From Burkholderiaceae bacterium (lineage in GTDB: Bacteria; Pseudomonadota; Gammaproteobacteria; Burkholderiales; Burkholderiaceae_B), in assembly GCA_023653055.1 (NCBI GenBank), contig JAMNXR010000007.1, positions 1 through 64,000 of the forward strand: a stretch of DNA of 64,000 bases, given 5' to 3'. Below are positions 48,921 to 58,705 of the stretch, one piece after another (position 1 is the stretch's first letter; each line of letters opens with the position of its first letter). A program made the position numbers and the translations under genes. The notes under the pieces were generated by a model, which did no database searches, was not told the DNA's origin, and was given only the letters and a program-made list of their open reading frames with translations.

Positions 48921-49937
48921 ATGAAATTCTTGAAACTAGCAGTCGTTGGCGCAGCAATGCTTGCGGCCAACACCGTCGCGCAGGCAGGCCCCACTTTTGA
49001 TAACGTCAAAAAGAAAGGTTTTGTTCAATGCGGAACCAACACAGGTTTAGCTGGTTTTTCAGCCCCAGACAGTAAGGGCGTCTGGACTGGTTTGGACATC
49101 GACCTTTGCCGTGCTGTGGCAGCCGTGATGTTGGGCGACGCCTCCAAGGTGAAGTTCACGCCTCTGACCGCTCAGCAACGCTTTACAGCACTGCAGTCTG
49201 GCGAAATCGACGTGTTGACACGTAACACGACCCAGACAATGACACGCGATACCTCACTGGGCTTGCTCGGTGCAGGTGTTAACTTTTATGACAGCCAAGG
49301 TTTGATGGTCCGTAAAGACATGAACATCAAGAGCGCCAAAGAGCTCAATGGCGCCACCATTTGTGTACAACCTGGTACGACAACAGAACTAAACTTGGCT
49401 GACTGGTTCCGTGCTAACAAGCTGACTTTCAAGCCAGTTGTGATCGAGAAGGTTGACGAAGTCGTGCGTGCCTATGACTCAGGCCGTTGCGATGCGTACA
49501 CGACAGACAAGTCTGGACTGGCCTCGTCACGTACGACTCTCAAGAATCCTGCAAACAACATTATCTTGCCAGAGAACCTGTCAAAAGAGCCTTTGGGCCC
49601 ACAGGTTCGTCAAGGTGACGAGCAGTGGCTGAACGTTGTTCGTTGGACGCTTTATGCAATGCTCGAAGCTGAAGAGTATGGCATCACCCAAAAGAATGTC
49701 GATGAAATGCTCAAGAGCACCAATCCTAACATTCAGCGTATTTTGGGCGTGACACCAGGAATGGGTAAAAACCTGGGTGTGTCAGAAAAATGGGCCTATG
49801 ACATCATCAAGCAAGTGGGTAACTACGGCGAGAGTTTTGAGCGCAATATTGGACCGAAAACTCCTCTTAAGCTTGAGCGTGGCCTCAATGCACAGTGGAC
49901 CAACGGCGGTTTGATGTACGCTTGGCCTATCCGCTAA
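48921..49937 (+). CDS. General L-amino acid ABC transporter, substrate-binding protein (AapJ/BztA type)
   Basis: This is a periplasmic receptor of 338 residues with a signal peptide of about 22 residues (ending AQAG). The mature part starts TFDNVKKKGFVQCGTNTGLAGFS and includes WTGLDIDLCRAVAAVMLGDASKVKF and QSGEIDVLTRNTTQT, typical of the AapJ/BztA family binding glutamate, glutamine, aspartate and asparagine. It heads a four-gene transporter operon. A strong hairpin separates it from the membrane components, as for many abundant binding proteins. Confidence 0.93.
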   Translation: MKFLKLAVVGAAMLAANTVAQAGPTFDNVKKKGFVQCGTNTGLAGFSAPDSKGVWTGLDIDLCRAVAAVMLGDASKVKFTPLTAQQRFTALQSGEIDVLTRNTTQTMTRDTSLGLLGAGVNFYDSQGLMVRKDMNIKSAKELNGATICVQPGTTTELNLADWFRANKLTFKPVVIEKVDEVVRAYDSGRCDAYTTDKSGLASSRTTLKNPANNIILPENLSKEPLGPQVRQGDEQWLNVVRWTLYAMLEAEEYGITQKNVDEMLKSTNPNIQRILGVTPGMGKNLGVSEKWAYDIIKQVGNYGESFERNIGPKTPLKLERGLNAQWTNGGLMYAWPIR

Positions 49938-49954
49938 ATTAGATTGATGGACAG

Positions 49955-49977
49955 GGGCGACCGCACTGCGGTCGCCC
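49955..49977 (+). other. Ten-base-pair hairpin after the binding-protein gene
   Basis: GGGCGACCGC pairs perfectly with GCGGTCGCCC around ACT, 18 bases past the stop of the binding-protein gene and just before the first permease gene. No T-run follows, so it is unlikely to stop transcription fully. A role in stabilising the upstream message is likely by analogy with other ABC operons. Confidence 0.75.
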
Positions 49978-49983
49978 TAAGTT

Positions 49984-51174
49984 ATGACAAAGCCTAAAGA
50001 TTCTCTTGTTGTACCCCCCCCTCGAAGACGCTTGTCTTGGAATGACCCCGGCACGCGCTCAATTGTTTACCAAATCCTTGCCTTGCTTGCTGTTGGCGGC
50101 GCTGCATGGTTTTTAATTCACAACACGCTGAGTAATTTGTCAGCGCGTAATATTTCGACCGGTTTTGATTTTCTAAGCAAAGAGGCTGGTTTTGCGATTG
50201 GCGAAACGTCCATCGCATACAGCCCTGCCAGCACCTATGGTCGAGCGATCACGGTAGGCTTAATCAATACGCTGCGTGTCGCCCTGATTGGCATTGTATT
50301 AGCCACCATCTTGGGTACGCTGATCGGTATTGCAAGGTTGTCAAGCAATTGGTTAATCCGCAAGATTTCAAGCATTTATGTTGAGGTCATGCGTAACGTC
50401 CCTTTACTGTTACAACTCTTCTTTTGGTACGCCATTCTCTCGGAAACACTGCCGGGACCGCGCCAAGCCTTACATCCCTTGCCTGGTATATTTGTCTCCA
50501 ATCGCGGCATTCAGATGCCCGCGGTCCATGGCGATGGCTTGCTGTGGCTTACCATTGGCGTGCTGGTATCGATTTTACTGATGGTCGTGATGGCAAAATG
50601 GGCCCGCAAGAATCAGGAAAAAACGGGTCAGATTTTTCCGATGATCCGTTGGTCATTGGTGTTGTTGCTGGTGGTGCCAGCCGTAACGTGGTTTGTTAGC
50701 GGTACCTCGATGATGGTCGATGTGCCAGAGTTAAAAGGCTTCAACTTTTCTGGCGGGATGAACTTGTCTCCCGAGTTTGCAGCCTTGTTGATTGGTCTGG
50801 TTGTTTACACCGCTGCCTTCATTGCTGAGGTGGTGCGCTCTGGCATTCAGGCGGTCAATCGAGGCCAGTGGGAGGCTGCGGAGGCTCTTGGACTCAAGCG
50901 CGGACAGGTATTGCGCTTGATCGTCTTGCCCCAGGCATTACGCGTCATCATTCCTCCCATGACAAGTCAGTATCTGAACATTACAAAAAATAGCTCTCTT
51001 GCAGTCGCGATTGGCTATCCTGACATTGTTTCGGTCATTAACACTACCCTAAATCAAACCGGACAGGCGATTGAGGGCATCATGATGATTATGGCGGCTT
51101 ACTTAACGGTGAGTTTGTCGATTTCTGTTTTTATGAATTGGTATAACAAACGTATTGCGTTGGTGGAGCGTTGA
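49984..51174 (+). CDS. General L-amino acid ABC transporter, permease 1 (AapQ/BztB type)
   Basis: This is an inner-membrane permease of 396 residues. It has an N-terminal helix, a long periplasmic loop and the C-terminal core with the EAA loop ([36 protein letters not shown]) that docks the ATPase. The extra-long N-terminal half is typical of the AapQ/BztB branch. Only six bases separate the strong hairpin end from its ATG. The start of aapM follows after one base. Confidence 0.92.
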   Translation: MTKPKDSLVVPPPRRRLSWNDPGTRSIVYQILALLAVGGAAWFLIHNTLSNLSARNISTGFDFLSKEAGFAIGETSIAYSPASTYGRAITVGLINTLRVALIGIVLATILGTLIGIARLSSNWLIRKISSIYVEVMRNVPLLLQLFFWYAILSETLPGPRQALHPLPGIFVSNRGIQMPAVHGDGLLWLTIGVLVSILLMVVMAKWARKNQEKTGQIFPMIRWSLVLLLVVPAVTWFVSGTSMMVDVPELKGFNFSGGMNLSPEFAALLIGLVVYTAAFIAEVVRSGIQAVNRGQWEAAEALGLKRGQVLRLIVLPQALRVIIPPMTSQYLNITKNSSLAVAIGYPDIVSVINTTLNQTGQAIEGIMMIMAAYLTVSLSISVFMNWYNKRIALVER

Positions 51175-51175
51175 T

Positions 51176-52273
51176 ATGAGCACCCCAACATCGAATGTTT
51201 CTAAAGAGCAAGCTCCCTCAGGCGGGATTGGTGTGTTTGCCTGGATGAGATCCCAGCTGTTCTCTTCCCCCATCAATAGTCTGTTGACTATTTTGTCAGT
51301 GTGGCTGTTGTTGGCAACCGTGCCAGCGATGGTGGACTGGTTTGTAATCAATGCAAATGTTAGCGCGTCAACCGCTGATCAGTGTCGGCAGTCAACGGGT
51401 GCTTGCTGGGCCATGATTGTTGAAAAGCACCGCATCATTTTGTTCGGCTTGTATCCCTATGATGAACAGTGGCGCCCCTTGATTGCAACCGGTATTTTGG
51501 TGTCTGCCATTATCTTGAGTGGTTGGAGAAAGCTCTGGAATCTTTCTCTGCTCGTCTTGTGGACGATCGCTCTGGTTGCGGTGGCAATTTTGATGTGGGG
51601 GGGCGTCTTTGGCCTGACTTACGTTGAAAATAGCCAATGGGGTGGTTTGCCGCTGACGCTGATTCTTTCTACCTTCGGTATTGCGCTGGCATTTCCCTTG
51701 GGTATTGTCTTGGCCTTGGGTCGTCGTTCAAATATGCCGGCCATTAAGTCGATCTGCGTGGTGTACATTGAGCTGGTGCGTGGCGTGCCGCTGATTAGCT
51801 TGTTGTTCATGTCGGCGGTCATGTTGCCCTTGTTCTTGCCTGAAGGTATGAACATCGACAAGCTGTTGCGCGCACAGATTGCCATTATTTTGTTTGCGGC
51901 GGCCTACATGGCCGAGACGATTCGTGGTGGATTACAGGCGATCCCGAAAGGACAGTTTGAGGGCGCGGATTCTTTAGGTCTTAGCTACTGGCAGCAAATG
52001 CGCTTAATCGTTTTGCCCCAAGCCCTCAAGATTGTGATTCCTCCATTGGTGGGATTGTTTATCGCCTTATTCAAAGATACCTCGCTGGTAGTCATCATTG
52101 GTATCTTTGACTTGACTCAGGCTGCCAAGGTCGCGCTGACCGATCAAGCCTGGCGCGGTTTTAGCGTTGAGGTCTACATCTTTATTTCCGCGATTTATTT
52201 CGTTTTTTGCTACTCAATGTCCAAGTACAGCCAGTCTCTTGAAAAGCGACTCGCGACAGGTCATGAGCGTTAG
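51176..52273 (+). CDS. General L-amino acid ABC transporter, permease 2 (AapM/BztC type)
   Basis: This is the second permease subunit, 365 residues long. It has about eight hydrophobic segments and the EAA-type loop [32 protein letters not shown] near 265-296. I chose the ATG with GGAG eight bases upstream that gives [10 protein letters not shown]; an in-frame codon 21 bases earlier overlaps the previous gene. It pairs with permease 1 to form the channel. Confidence 0.92.
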   Translation: MSTPTSNVSKEQAPSGGIGVFAWMRSQLFSSPINSLLTILSVWLLLATVPAMVDWFVINANVSASTADQCRQSTGACWAMIVEKHRIILFGLYPYDEQWRPLIATGILVSAIILSGWRKLWNLSLLVLWTIALVAVAILMWGGVFGLTYVENSQWGGLPLTLILSTFGIALAFPLGIVLALGRRSNMPAIKSICVVYIELVRGVPLISLLFMSAVMLPLFLPEGMNIDKLLRAQIAIILFAAAYMAETIRGGLQAIPKGQFEGADSLGLSYWQQMRLIVLPQALKIVIPPLVGLFIALFKDTSLVVIIGIFDLTQAAKVALTDQAWRGFSVEVYIFISAIYFVFCYSMSKYSQSLEKRLATGHER

Positions 52274-52320
52274 GGGCTACGCGCCAATCTCTGGGCGCGC
52301 CCGATCTTTGGAGAATATGT

Positions 52321-53061
52321 ATGGCTGACGCCATCATTCGAATGAAAGACGTCAATAAGTGGTACGGTAAATTCCACGTGTTGCGTAATATCAATCTGGA
52401 CGTGGCTCAGGGCGAGCGCATCGTTGTGTGCGGACCCTCTGGCTCTGGAAAATCAACGCTGATTCGTTGTATTAATCGGCTCGAAGAGCATCAGAAAGGC
52501 CAGATCATTGTGGATGGTACTGAAATCACCAATGATTTGCGCGATGTCGAAGCGATTCGGCGTGAAGTGGGGATGGTGTTTCAACACTTCAATCTGTTTC
52601 CTCACCTGACTGTGCTGGAAAATCTGACCATTGGTCCGATTTGGGTATTGAAAACGCCTAAAGCCGAAGCCGAAGCCCGCGCCATGAAATATCTGGAGCG
52701 TGTCAGGATCAGCGAGCAAGCGCTCAAGTTCCCCGGTCAATTATCCGGTGGACAGCAGCAACGTGTCGCGATTGCTCGCTCGCTTTGCATGGACCCCAAG
52801 ATCATGTTGTTTGATGAGCCGACCTCTGCCTTGGACCCCGAGATGGTCAAAGAAGTCTTGGACGTCATGGTTGGATTGGCCGAAGAGTCCGGTATGACCA
52901 TGCTATGTGTCACGCATGAGATGGGTTTTGCTCGCAAAGTGGCAGACCGTGTGATTTTTATGGATCAAGGTGAGATCATTGAGCAAAATACGCCTGATGC
53001 TTTCTTTGATAACCCTCAGAACGAACGCACCAAGCTTTTTCTCAGCCAAATCCTCCATTAA
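52321..53061 (+). CDS. General L-amino acid ABC transporter, ATP-binding protein (AapP/BztD type)
   Basis: This is the ATPase that powers amino-acid uptake. The 246-residue protein has Walker [10 protein letters not shown] (38-46), the Q-loop [14 protein letters not shown], signature [13 protein letters not shown], Walker [15 protein letters not shown], and the H-loop VTHEMGFA, all normal for the polar amino acid (GlnQ-like) family. It completes the four-component transporter, and a Bug receptor gene follows 11 bases later. Confidence 0.94.
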   Translation: MADAIIRMKDVNKWYGKFHVLRNINLDVAQGERIVVCGPSGSGKSTLIRCINRLEEHQKGQIIVDGTEITNDLRDVEAIRREVGMVFQHFNLFPHLTVLENLTIGPIWVLKTPKAEAEARAMKYLERVRISEQALKFPGQLSGGQQQRVAIARSLCMDPKIMLFDEPTSALDPEMVKEVLDVMVGLAEESGMTMLCVTHEMGFARKVADRVIFMDQGEIIEQNTPDAFFDNPQNERTKLFLSQILH

Positions 53062-53072
53062 GCGAAACGATC

Positions 53073-54083
53073 ATGACCACGACACACCGTAGACTGCGTA
53101 GAATTTTATTGTTAGCGCTTGGTCTGGGGAGTGTGTCGTTTGGGTCGGTCGCACACGCGCAGTCCTCCAATGACTGGCCGACTAAGCCCATTCGTTTTGT
53201 CGTGCCTTATCCACCAGGTGGTCCTCTTGATACGATGGCGCGCCTGCTTGCTGAACAGGTCAAGCCCACGCTTGGTCAGTCAGTGATTGTGGAAAATCGC
53301 CCTGGCGCGGGTGGCAATATTGGTGCAGATCTCATTGCGAAGGCACAGCCAGATGGATACACCTTGGTAATGGGCGCGGTCGCCACGCATGCGATCAATC
53401 CAGCGCTCTACAGCAAGATTCCTTACGACGCAGTGCGTGATTTCGCACCGATTGCGCTTGTGGCCTCTGTGCCTAATGTTTTGATTATCAATAAAGACTT
53501 CGCAGATAAACAGAGTATTCGCACCCTGCAAGACTTGGTGAAATATGCGCTGGCGCACCCCGGCAAATTGAATTACGGCTCAGGTGGTTCGGGGAGTGCA
53601 GGACACCTTGCGGGAGAGTTGTTGGCTGCGCGCACGCAAATCAAGGCGGTGCATATTCCTTATCAAGGTGCAGCGTCTGCAAAGCTGGCTTTGTTATCGG
53701 GACAGTCTGAATTTATGTTTGACAATCTTGCTTCAGCAGCCAGTTTGATCAAAGAGGGCAAGGTTGTGGCCTTGGCTGTGACGACTGACCAGCGCTCAGA
53801 TATTTTGCCTGAGGTGCCGACCGTTCAAGAGGCTGGAGTCAAGCCGTTTGATATTGGGACATGGTTTGGCGTGTTTGCAACGGCGGGAACACCCCCAGCT
53901 GTGATCGCCAAGCTTTATCAAGCCTACAGCGCTGCATTGGCGGATCCTGCCGTTCAGACACGTCTCAAGCAAATGGGTTCAAACGCTCCGGCGTTGACAC
54001 CGATACAGTTTGCCGAGATGGTGGTGCAGGAGCGTCAAAAATATCAAGAGCTGGTTAAGCTTTCCGGTGCAAAAGTCGACTGA
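53073..54083 (+). CDS. Bug family tripartite tricarboxylate transporter receptor
   Basis: This is a second Bug/TctC-type periplasmic receptor, 336 residues long, with a signal peptide of about 29 residues. The mature start WPTKPIRFVVPYPPGGPLDTMARLLAEQVK and the segments VIVENRPGAGGNIGADLIAKAQPDGYTL and YGSGGSGSAGHLAGELL fit the family. Its gene lies only 11 bases after the amino-acid ABC ATPase gene, so it is probably on that transcript. Whether it feeds any transporter there is unknown. Confidence 0.92.
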   Translation: MTTTHRRLRRILLLALGLGSVSFGSVAHAQSSNDWPTKPIRFVVPYPPGGPLDTMARLLAEQVKPTLGQSVIVENRPGAGGNIGADLIAKAQPDGYTLVMGAVATHAINPALYSKIPYDAVRDFAPIALVASVPNVLIINKDFADKQSIRTLQDLVKYALAHPGKLNYGSGGSGSAGHLAGELLAARTQIKAVHIPYQGAASAKLALLSGQSEFMFDNLASAASLIKEGKVVALAVTTDQRSDILPEVPTVQEAGVKPFDIGTWFGVFATAGTPPAVIAKLYQAYSAALADPAVQTRLKQMGSNAPALTPIQFAEMVVQERQKYQELVKLSGAKVD

Positions 54084-54088
54084 TGGGT

Positions 54089-55498
54089 TTAACGCTGACG
54101 TAGCGTTTCGCCCGCTTCGGGTGAAAGTTTCCAAAACGACAGACTGGCCAGCGCACACAAGACTCCGATCACAATAAAACCGACCATCACATCCGCCGCG
54201 ATGAGCGTGTCGCTGTTTCGCCAAGCCATGCTTAAACTAAGCGACTCGGCGGCGACCCCGACACCTAAACTGACACCGAGTTGCTGAGCCATCGATGCAA
54301 AACTGCTGGCGCGACTCATGCCTGCATGGGCAATATCGGCGTAGGCGAGTGTATTGACCGCCGTGAATTGTAATGAACGGAAAAACCCACCAATTAATAG
54401 AATGCCGAGCATGAGCACTGCTGGCATATCGGGCGTAAAGCCTGCGCAAGCGGCCAAGCTTGCGCCAGTCAATATTGCGTTGACCGTCAATACGGTTCTG
54501 TAGCCCCAGCGATTGAGAATGCGTGGTGCAGCCATTTTCATGAGGAGAGAGCCCACGGCACCGACAAAGGTAATCAGTCCCGCAGAGAGCGCACTCATTC
54601 CAAAGCCGATTTGTAAGAGGAGCGCGAGTAAATAGGGCGTGGCACCTACGGCGAAACGACACAGATTCCCAGCAAGAACGGCGGCTCGAAATGTTGGGAT
54701 GCGCAGCAGCGTCAAATCGATAATTGGGTTGGGATGCCGGCGAGCATGCAGGACATACAGATAGCCTGTGAGGAGACCCGTTCCAATGATCGCGATTGAG
54801 ATCCATGCCGCGGGACCGCCGTGGCCGAGAGACTCAAAACCGCTCACCAGCGCCGCCATGCACACTGCACTGAGTAAAAATCCTACGATGTCCAAGCGGG
54901 GTGTTTTCGCTTCGGGTGGAAGCTCTTTTACATAGCGCATGATGAGCCAAACGCCAAGGATGCCGATTGGAATATTGATCAGAAAAATCCAATGCCATGA
55001 GGCATAGGTGACGAGCAGCCCACCGAGGGGAGGTCCTGCCATGGGGCCTATCAACGCAGGCATCGATAAAAAAGCCATTGCTTTTAATAAGTTATGCTTA
55101 GGTATCGTTCGCAGCAAAATGATGCGCCCTACCGGAACCATCATGGCACCACCGAGTCCTTGCACCACGCGGGAGATCACCAACTGGGTCAGAGAGTTTG
55201 AGAGCGCACAGGTCAGGGAGCTGAGCGTAAACAGCACGACTGCTGCGATAAATATCTTTCGGGCGCCGAGGCGGTCTGCCGCCCATCCGCTGACGGGAAC
55301 AAACATGGCCACCGCAATCAAATAAGAGGTGATTGTGATGTTCATGCTGATGGGGTCTGAGCCCAAATCACGTGCCATCGCGGGAAGTGCCGTGGTGACA
55401 ACCGTCGAGTCCAGCATCTGCATCAGCAGCGCACAACCGACAATAAAGGGCAGAATGCGCTGGGCAGGTGTGGGTGGATCGAGAAGTGGGCTAGTCAT
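54089..55498 (-). CDS. MFS multidrug exporter, DHA2 (EmrB) type
   Basis: This is an inner-membrane proton-driven exporter of 469 residues with about 14 hydrophobic segments. The N-terminal LLMQMLDSTVVTTALPAMARDLG and the motif A loop GWAADRLGARKIF are typical of the DHA2 drug-exporter branch. No adaptor (EmrA) gene is adjacent; a MdtA-like adaptor lies 5 kb away but has its own pump. Substrate unknown. Convergent with the Bug gene. Confidence 0.9.
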   Translation of the reverse strand: MTSPLLDPPTPAQRILPFIVGCALLMQMLDSTVVTTALPAMARDLGSDPISMNITITSYLIAVAMFVPVSGWAADRLGARKIFIAAVVLFTLSSLTCALSNSLTQLVISRVVQGLGGAMMVPVGRIILLRTIPKHNLLKAMAFLSMPALIGPMAGPPLGGLLVTYASWHWIFLINIPIGILGVWLIMRYVKELPPEAKTPRLDIVGFLLSAVCMAALVSGFESLGHGGPAAWISIAIIGTGLLTGYLYVLHARRHPNPIIDLTLLRIPTFRAAVLAGNLCRFAVGATPYLLALLLQIGFGMSALSAGLITFVGAVGSLLMKMAAPRILNRWGYRTVLTVNAILTGASLAACAGFTPDMPAVLMLGILLIGGFFRSLQFTAVNTLAYADIAHAGMSRASSFASMAQQLGVSLGVGVAAESLSLSMAWRNSDTLIAADVMVGFIVIGVLCALASLSFWKLSPEAGETLRQR

Positions 55499-55550
55499 GG
55501 GCAGCTCTACAGTACACTAGAGAGCAGTCTAACCTTTTTGTTGATAAGCG

Positions 55551-55739
55551 ATGGCAGACCAATACACCTCGGAAATCACGCAGTTCCTCCAGAAATTCAA
55601 GTCGGAGCACCCTGACGTCGAGCAACGCCAGCGCGACGGTCGTGCTCGCCTCTGGGATCGCCCTCAGGACCAAGAGAAAGTCGAGGGATTTAAACAGGCA
55701 AGCGTGCGTCAAACTCCTTACGTTTATCAGAACAACTAA
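55551..55739 (+). CDS. DUF3460 family small protein
   Basis: This is a 62-residue soluble protein of unknown function: MADQYTSEITQFLQKFK at the start, then RQRDGRARLWDRPQD, and a C-terminal VRQTPYVYQNN. I recognise it as the DUF3460 family, which is restricted to betaproteobacteria and commonly precedes scpA or panC. Only six bases separate it from scpA, so co-transcription is likely. Confidence 0.85.
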   Translation: MADQYTSEITQFLQKFKSEHPDVEQRQRDGRARLWDRPQDQEKVEGFKQASVRQTPYVYQNN

Positions 55740-55745
55740 ATCCGA

Positions 55746-56624
55746 ATGGTTGCGAATCAAGTTTCGGGCGATAGTCTGAGTGCGCTGGTAGATCCGTCTA
55801 TTGATACGACACCCGATGTCATCGATGCGGTGGCACTGGCGCGGCTATATGGCGAACCCTTATTCGCCTTGCCCAATGATTTGTACATCCCTCCTGACGC
55901 CCTTGAGGTGTTTCTGGAAACTTTCCAGGGACCACTCGATTTATTGTTGTATTTAATTCGTAAGCAGAACTTCAACGTTCTGGATATTCCAATGGCCGAG
56001 GTCACGCGACAGTATCTGTCGTACGTAGACCAGATTCGGATGCACAATCTTGAGCTTGCTGCTGAGTATCTTTTGATGGCAGCCATGCTGATCGAGATCA
56101 AGGCACGTATGTTGTTGCCAGTTAAAAAAACGGATTCTGGCGAAGAGGCAGAAGATCCGCGTGCTGAGCTGGTCAGACGGTTGCTCGAATATGAACAGAT
56201 GAAGCTTGCCGCGCAGCGACTGGATGCGCTGCCTCAGTTGGGACGTGATTTTCAACGCGCACAAGCATTTGCCGATTTACGTGTTGAGCGCGCCTTACCC
56301 GAAGTCAACGTAGAGGATTTGCGACAAGCTTGGATTGATATCCTGAAACGTGCCAAGCTCAATGCGCATCATCACATTACACGCGAACAACTTTCAGTGC
56401 GCGATCATATGACACACATTTTGCGTCGTTTGTCCGATGTGCGCTTTATCGAGTTCGGTGAACTATTTATGGAGCGCATTTCTGAGGGTGCGGCGGTCGC
56501 AGTGGTGGTCGTGCATTTCCTGGCCTTGTTAGAGCTTTCAAAAGAGTCCTTGCTTGACATCACACAGGCCGAGCCGTATGCCCCTATTTACGTGCGGCTG
56601 GCTTACACCAGCGCAGCGGTCTGA
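55746..56624 (+). CDS. scpA: Segregation and condensation protein A
   Basis: ScpA is the kleisin subunit that bridges SMC heads in chromosome condensation. The 292-residue protein has an N-terminal extension of about 58 residues, then the diagnostic TFQGPLDLLLYLIRKQNFNVLDIPMAEVTRQYLSYV and AAEYLLMAAMLIEIKARMLLP blocks, and a winged-helix C-terminus. The partner scpB is not adjacent in this window; panC follows instead. Confidence 0.94.
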   Translation: MVANQVSGDSLSALVDPSIDTTPDVIDAVALARLYGEPLFALPNDLYIPPDALEVFLETFQGPLDLLLYLIRKQNFNVLDIPMAEVTRQYLSYVDQIRMHNLELAAEYLLMAAMLIEIKARMLLPVKKTDSGEEAEDPRAELVRRLLEYEQMKLAAQRLDALPQLGRDFQRAQAFADLRVERALPEVNVEDLRQAWIDILKRAKLNAHHHITREQLSVRDHMTHILRRLSDVRFIEFGELFMERISEGAAVAVVVVHFLALLELSKESLLDITQAEPYAPIYVRLAYTSAAV

Positions 56625-57497
<873 letters not shown>

Positions 57498-57558
57498 TTT
57501 TTGACACTTTGGTGTCGACAACCGCTGCACTGTCAATACGTACCTAGGGTTATTCCGC

Positions 57559-57574
57559 CTGTCAGATTTGACAG
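57559..57574 (+). other. Short inverted repeat in panC-downstream spacer
   Basis: CTGTCA-GATT-TGACAG is a six-pair hairpin about 60 bases after panC. A TTGACA (57568-57573) within it could serve as a -35, but no -10 follows at proper distance. It may be a weak terminator or an operator for the small regulator that follows. The nearer GACAC-TTTG-GTGTC repeat (57503-57516) is similar. Confidence 0.35.
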
Positions 57575-57631
57575 CTTTCCTGCGCGCCCTCGGTCTGCCA
57601 GACTTCTCTCCGTGATGATACGGAGGGAGGC

Positions 57632-57862
57632 ATGATGAAAAATTTTGACGAAGCACGTGGTGCTGGCTGGCGTGCATTGACTGCACGTGAGCGCGATGTG
57701 ATTCACCCGGTTGCTGAAGGCAAATCAAACAAATATATTGCCATCGAGCTGGGCATTTCGATGCGCACAGTTGAGGCGCACCGCGCACGCATTTTTTACA
57801 AAATGGGTGTCCGCAATGCTGTGCAACTGGCGCGTGAGGTTTGCACCAATCCTGAGACTTAG
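57632..57862 (+). CDS. Helix-only LuxR/FixJ-type small DNA-binding protein
   Basis: This 76-residue protein is almost entirely a LuxR-type helix-turn-helix: LTARERDVIHPVAEGKSNKYIAIELGISMRTVEAHRARIFYKMGVRN spans residues 16-62. It resembles the output domain of FixJ-type response regulators but has no receiver domain. A very strong GGAGGGAGG precedes the start, and either of two adjacent ATGs could be used. Isolated between panC and a convergent lipoprotein gene. The intact motif and strong ribosome-binding site argue for a real gene. Confidence 0.7.
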   Translation: MMKNFDEARGAGWRALTARERDVIHPVAEGKSNKYIAIELGISMRTVEAHRARIFYKMGVRNAVQLAREVCTNPET

Positions 57863-57876
57863 CGACTCAGGTACGG

Positions 57877-58605
57877 TTAAAGACAAGTGGGCGCTGCGGT
57901 CTTATCAAGTTCGCTGATGGGATCAAGATCAGGCTGGCGAGTCAGCGTATACGTAAGGTTGACGGAGTCACCATTGATGGAAATCAGGCGCAGTACATTT
58001 GTTGAACTGAGTGCTAATTCAGCACGGACGTTGCCCGACGGATTCAGCAAAATAATACGTGGAACCGCTTGAGGGATGACGCGCCAACAACCTTGATCTG
58101 CCAGTGGTTTACCACTTTTAGCGGACTGCTCTAAATATGCGGCACGTGCGCGCCAGCGCCCGTTTGGCGCAAGACTGATGGTGATGCGCTGCGCTGAGCA
58201 TTTCATTTCAGGATGAAAACACGGTAGTGTTCCGGCGAAGGTCAAGGGTTCGGGAAATAACGAAGCTTGAAGGGAGTCGGCCGCTGCAACAGCGCTTTGA
58301 GCATTACCCGCTGCAGACTGCGCCATGGGTTTAGCGGTGCCCGGTATGGGGGCTGCGTCAGCACCTCTGTTGTTGAAGCCGATCTGAATCTGACTAGGCG
58401 CGCGGATGGTTTGTGTGCCATAAGGGCCTTCTGCGTGATCAATCGCGTCCGTGGTGGAGCTGGCTGCGGCAGGCTTGTAGTAGCCAGGCTGCTGCATTTG
58501 CTGTTGCATATCGGCGCACCCTGCGAGCAACACTGGCAGACCAATAGCGAGAACGCGGCAAATATTGGCGCGAAGTGATGATTGCCCTGCGGTTTGTCCT
58601 GACAT
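57877..58605 (-). CDS. Hypothetical lipoprotein
   Basis: I do not recognise the family. The 242-residue protein has a lipoprotein signal (ICRVLAIGLPVLLAGC, modified cysteine near residue 30), then a Gln/Ala/Pro-rich low-complexity stretch to about 130, then a globular end with LPCFHPEMKCSAQRITISLAPNGRWRARAAYLEQS, which resembles lipid-peroxide/NlpE-like copper-stress domains only loosely. A longer upstream start reads through unconserved residues. It is divergent from the prepilin peptidase gene. Confidence 0.75.
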   Translation of the reverse strand: MSGQTAGQSSLRANICRVLAIGLPVLLAGCADMQQQMQQPGYYKPAAASSTTDAIDHAEGPYGTQTIRAPSQIQIGFNNRGADAAPIPGTAKPMAQSAAGNAQSAVAAADSLQASLFPEPLTFAGTLPCFHPEMKCSAQRITISLAPNGRWRARAAYLEQSAKSGKPLADQGCWRVIPQAVPRIILLNPSGNVRAELALSSTNVLRLISINGDSVNLTYTLTRQPDLDPISELDKTAAPTCL

Positions 58606-58705
58606 GATTGCATCCCAATTAAAAACAAATAGAGCGAATAACGAATAAACGCATTTTACGCACTTGGCAACTGCCATGCATCTGACTGATCAAGGAAATA
58701 TTAAC

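Noticed and set aside
54237-54806. 189-codon minus-strand frame
   Set aside because: Out-of-frame shadow inside the MFS exporter gene; Arg/Cys/Ser-rich with no hydrophobic pattern.
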